Assembly: GCA_964458935.1 (NCBI GenBank)
Contig: CAYWKS010000005.1
Coordinates: forward strand, 62,001-126,000
Direction of reading: 5' to 3'
DNA: 64,000 nucleotides
Origin: CAYWKS01 sp964458935
GTDB lineage: Bacteria > Planctomycetota > Phycisphaerae > Phycisphaerales > Zrk34
Positions 63,291 through 64,000 of the stretch are shown in pieces. A model generated the notes under the pieces. It searched no databases. It worked only from the letters and a program-made list of their open reading frames with translations, and was not told where the DNA came from. How positions within the stretch are numbered: the first letter of the stretch is position 1; every line of letters begins with the position of its first letter. The position numbers and the translations under genes are program-made.

Positions 63291-64000
63291 TCAGCAGCTC
63301 GCCGTTGCCGTGAGGTCTTGTAGAAACGCGCCGATGCGCGTGCCGCTTGTTGTTTGCGGCGTAAGCTCGGCTCGGTGGTCGAAAGTCGTGGCGTTGAGCG
63401 GGAGCGACTTGAAGTAGGCCAGGCCTCGCGGCAGCTTGTCTTGGCCATACGTCTCAGGGATGGCCAGCCGCAGCGGCACCATCGGGCTGCCGTTCACCGA
63501 CGGGCAGCCGGCCGTCTCGGCGCACACCTCGAAGCCGAAGCAACGCTGGTAGAACCCGGCGTGATGCGGGTGCACACCGATCATGATGTCCGTCGCGTCG
63601 ATGCTCACCGCATAGAAGAACGTGTACCGCATCAGCTCCATCAGCGCCGAGACCGAACGAGAGATCCGCTCGCGGCGGTCGGCGAACAGACCCACCTCCA
63701 CAAGACGCCGGCCCGTGTGACGAAGATCATCCAGCACGCTCGAGTACACCCGGTCGAGCGCCAGGGCCCCGTCGCCGTCCGGATAAAGCGTCATCGTGGA
63801 GACGACCTCGTCGCGGATCAGTCCCACGATCACGGCCGAGCCCGGCCGGACCGCTTCGGGCACCAGATGGATGCGGTGCGCGTTGGGGCGGATCAACTCC
63901 TGCCGGCAGTACGAGTCGTAGACCAGCGACCAGGCCTGCTGCACGTCGTCGAGTGTGTCGGCGACCCTGAAGGTGAGGCTGGTCCGGGCCTGCGGCCGGC
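63291..64000 (-). CDS. FeeM-like acyltransferase, second copy (5' end beyond window)
   Basis: Open to the right edge with no stop, so the N-terminus is missing; translation from the edge reads '...TSLTFRVADTLDDVQQAWSL'. It lines up with the 62478 product through 'AWSLVYDSYCRQELIRPNAH', 'RRLVEVGLFADRR' and 'IMIGVHPHHAGFYQRCFGFE', while other parts differ clearly. The two genes face each other across 36 bases, so they are probably paralogues with separate promoters. Likely the same N-acyl amino acid synthase type, perhaps with a different amino acid or acyl preference. A GTG at 63944 is only an internal valine codon. Confidence 0.78.
   Translation of the reverse strand, partial: RPQARTSLTFRVADTLDDVQQAWSLVYDSYCRQELIRPNAHRIHLVPEAVRPGSAVIVGLIRDEVVSTMTLYPDGDGALALDRVYSSVLDDLRHTGRRLVEVGLFADRRERISRSVSALMELMRYTFFYAVSIDATDIMIGVHPHHAGFYQRCFGFEVCAETAGCPSVNGSPMVPLRLAIPETYGQDKLPRGLAYFKSLPLNATTFDHRAELTPQTTSGTRIGAFLQDLTATASC

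Noticed and set aside
1..64000. CRISPR arrays, insertion sequences, integrases, attachment sites, tRNA and rRNA genes
   Set aside because: None seen on either strand; repeated protein motifs in the array come from paralogous genes, not from DNA repeats.

Overview
The window reads as one end-to-end cell-surface biosynthesis island from a GC-rich, Gram-negative-type bacterium. An exosortase, its EpsI partner and a PEP-CTERM-like protein ending in a V-P-T-P-A-A-A / hydrophobic / R-R-R-R tail suggest a planctomycete, probably Phycisphaerae-like. That assignment is inference: there is no rRNA or other taxonomic marker here. I saw no tRNA, rRNA, insertion sequence, CRISPR array or integrase.

Layout. 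(1) 3-5738: a long TPR protein resembling the exosortase-associated PrsT family, then an ABC-2 polysaccharide exporter (Wzm-like permease, and a Wzt-like ATPase with an extra C-terminal domain). (2) 5735-36998: an almost unbroken plus-strand run of glycosyltransferases of many folds (GT2, GT4 and other GT-B, GT8, GT14, GT13-like, exostosin-like, GT34-like, DUF6492-like), with two sulfotransferases and a polysaccharide pyruvyl transferase. Most genes are joined by 4-base ATGA/GTGA overlaps. (3) 37005-53244: two O-antigen polymerase/ligase-like membrane proteins, a polyprenyl-phosphate sugar synthase fused to GtrA, three membrane GT-C enzymes, an MBOAT/SGNH O-acetylation pair and more GT4 enzymes. 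(4) 53264-56606: exosortase, EpsI, a 399-base regulatory gap with a good sigma-54-type promoter, a PEP-CTERM-like protein and a strong terminator. (5) 56634-64000: a minus-strand ThiF-nitroreductase pair, a divergent RND transporter without visible partners, and two convergent FeeM-like (N-acyl amino acid synthase) acyltransferases, one preceded by a 25-base palindrome over a TATAAT box and a folded leader.

How it may work together. Cytoplasmic enzymes would build a large, varied glycan decorated with sulfate and pyruvate. The ABC transporter would export it. Periplasmic GT-C, polymerase/ligase and O-acetyl enzymes, fed by polyprenyl-phosphate sugars, would extend and modify it. Exosortase would process PEP-CTERM-like proteins that may carry or hold this glycan. 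The window contains no initiating phosphoglycosyltransferase, no nucleotide-sugar biosynthesis genes and no Wza/Wzc-type export proteins, so those must be encoded elsewhere.

The least explained part is the right end (ThiF, nitroreductase, RND, two FeeM-like acyltransferases), a candidate lipid-conjugate system next to the exosortase locus. All assignments come from reading translations and motifs; no database search was run.
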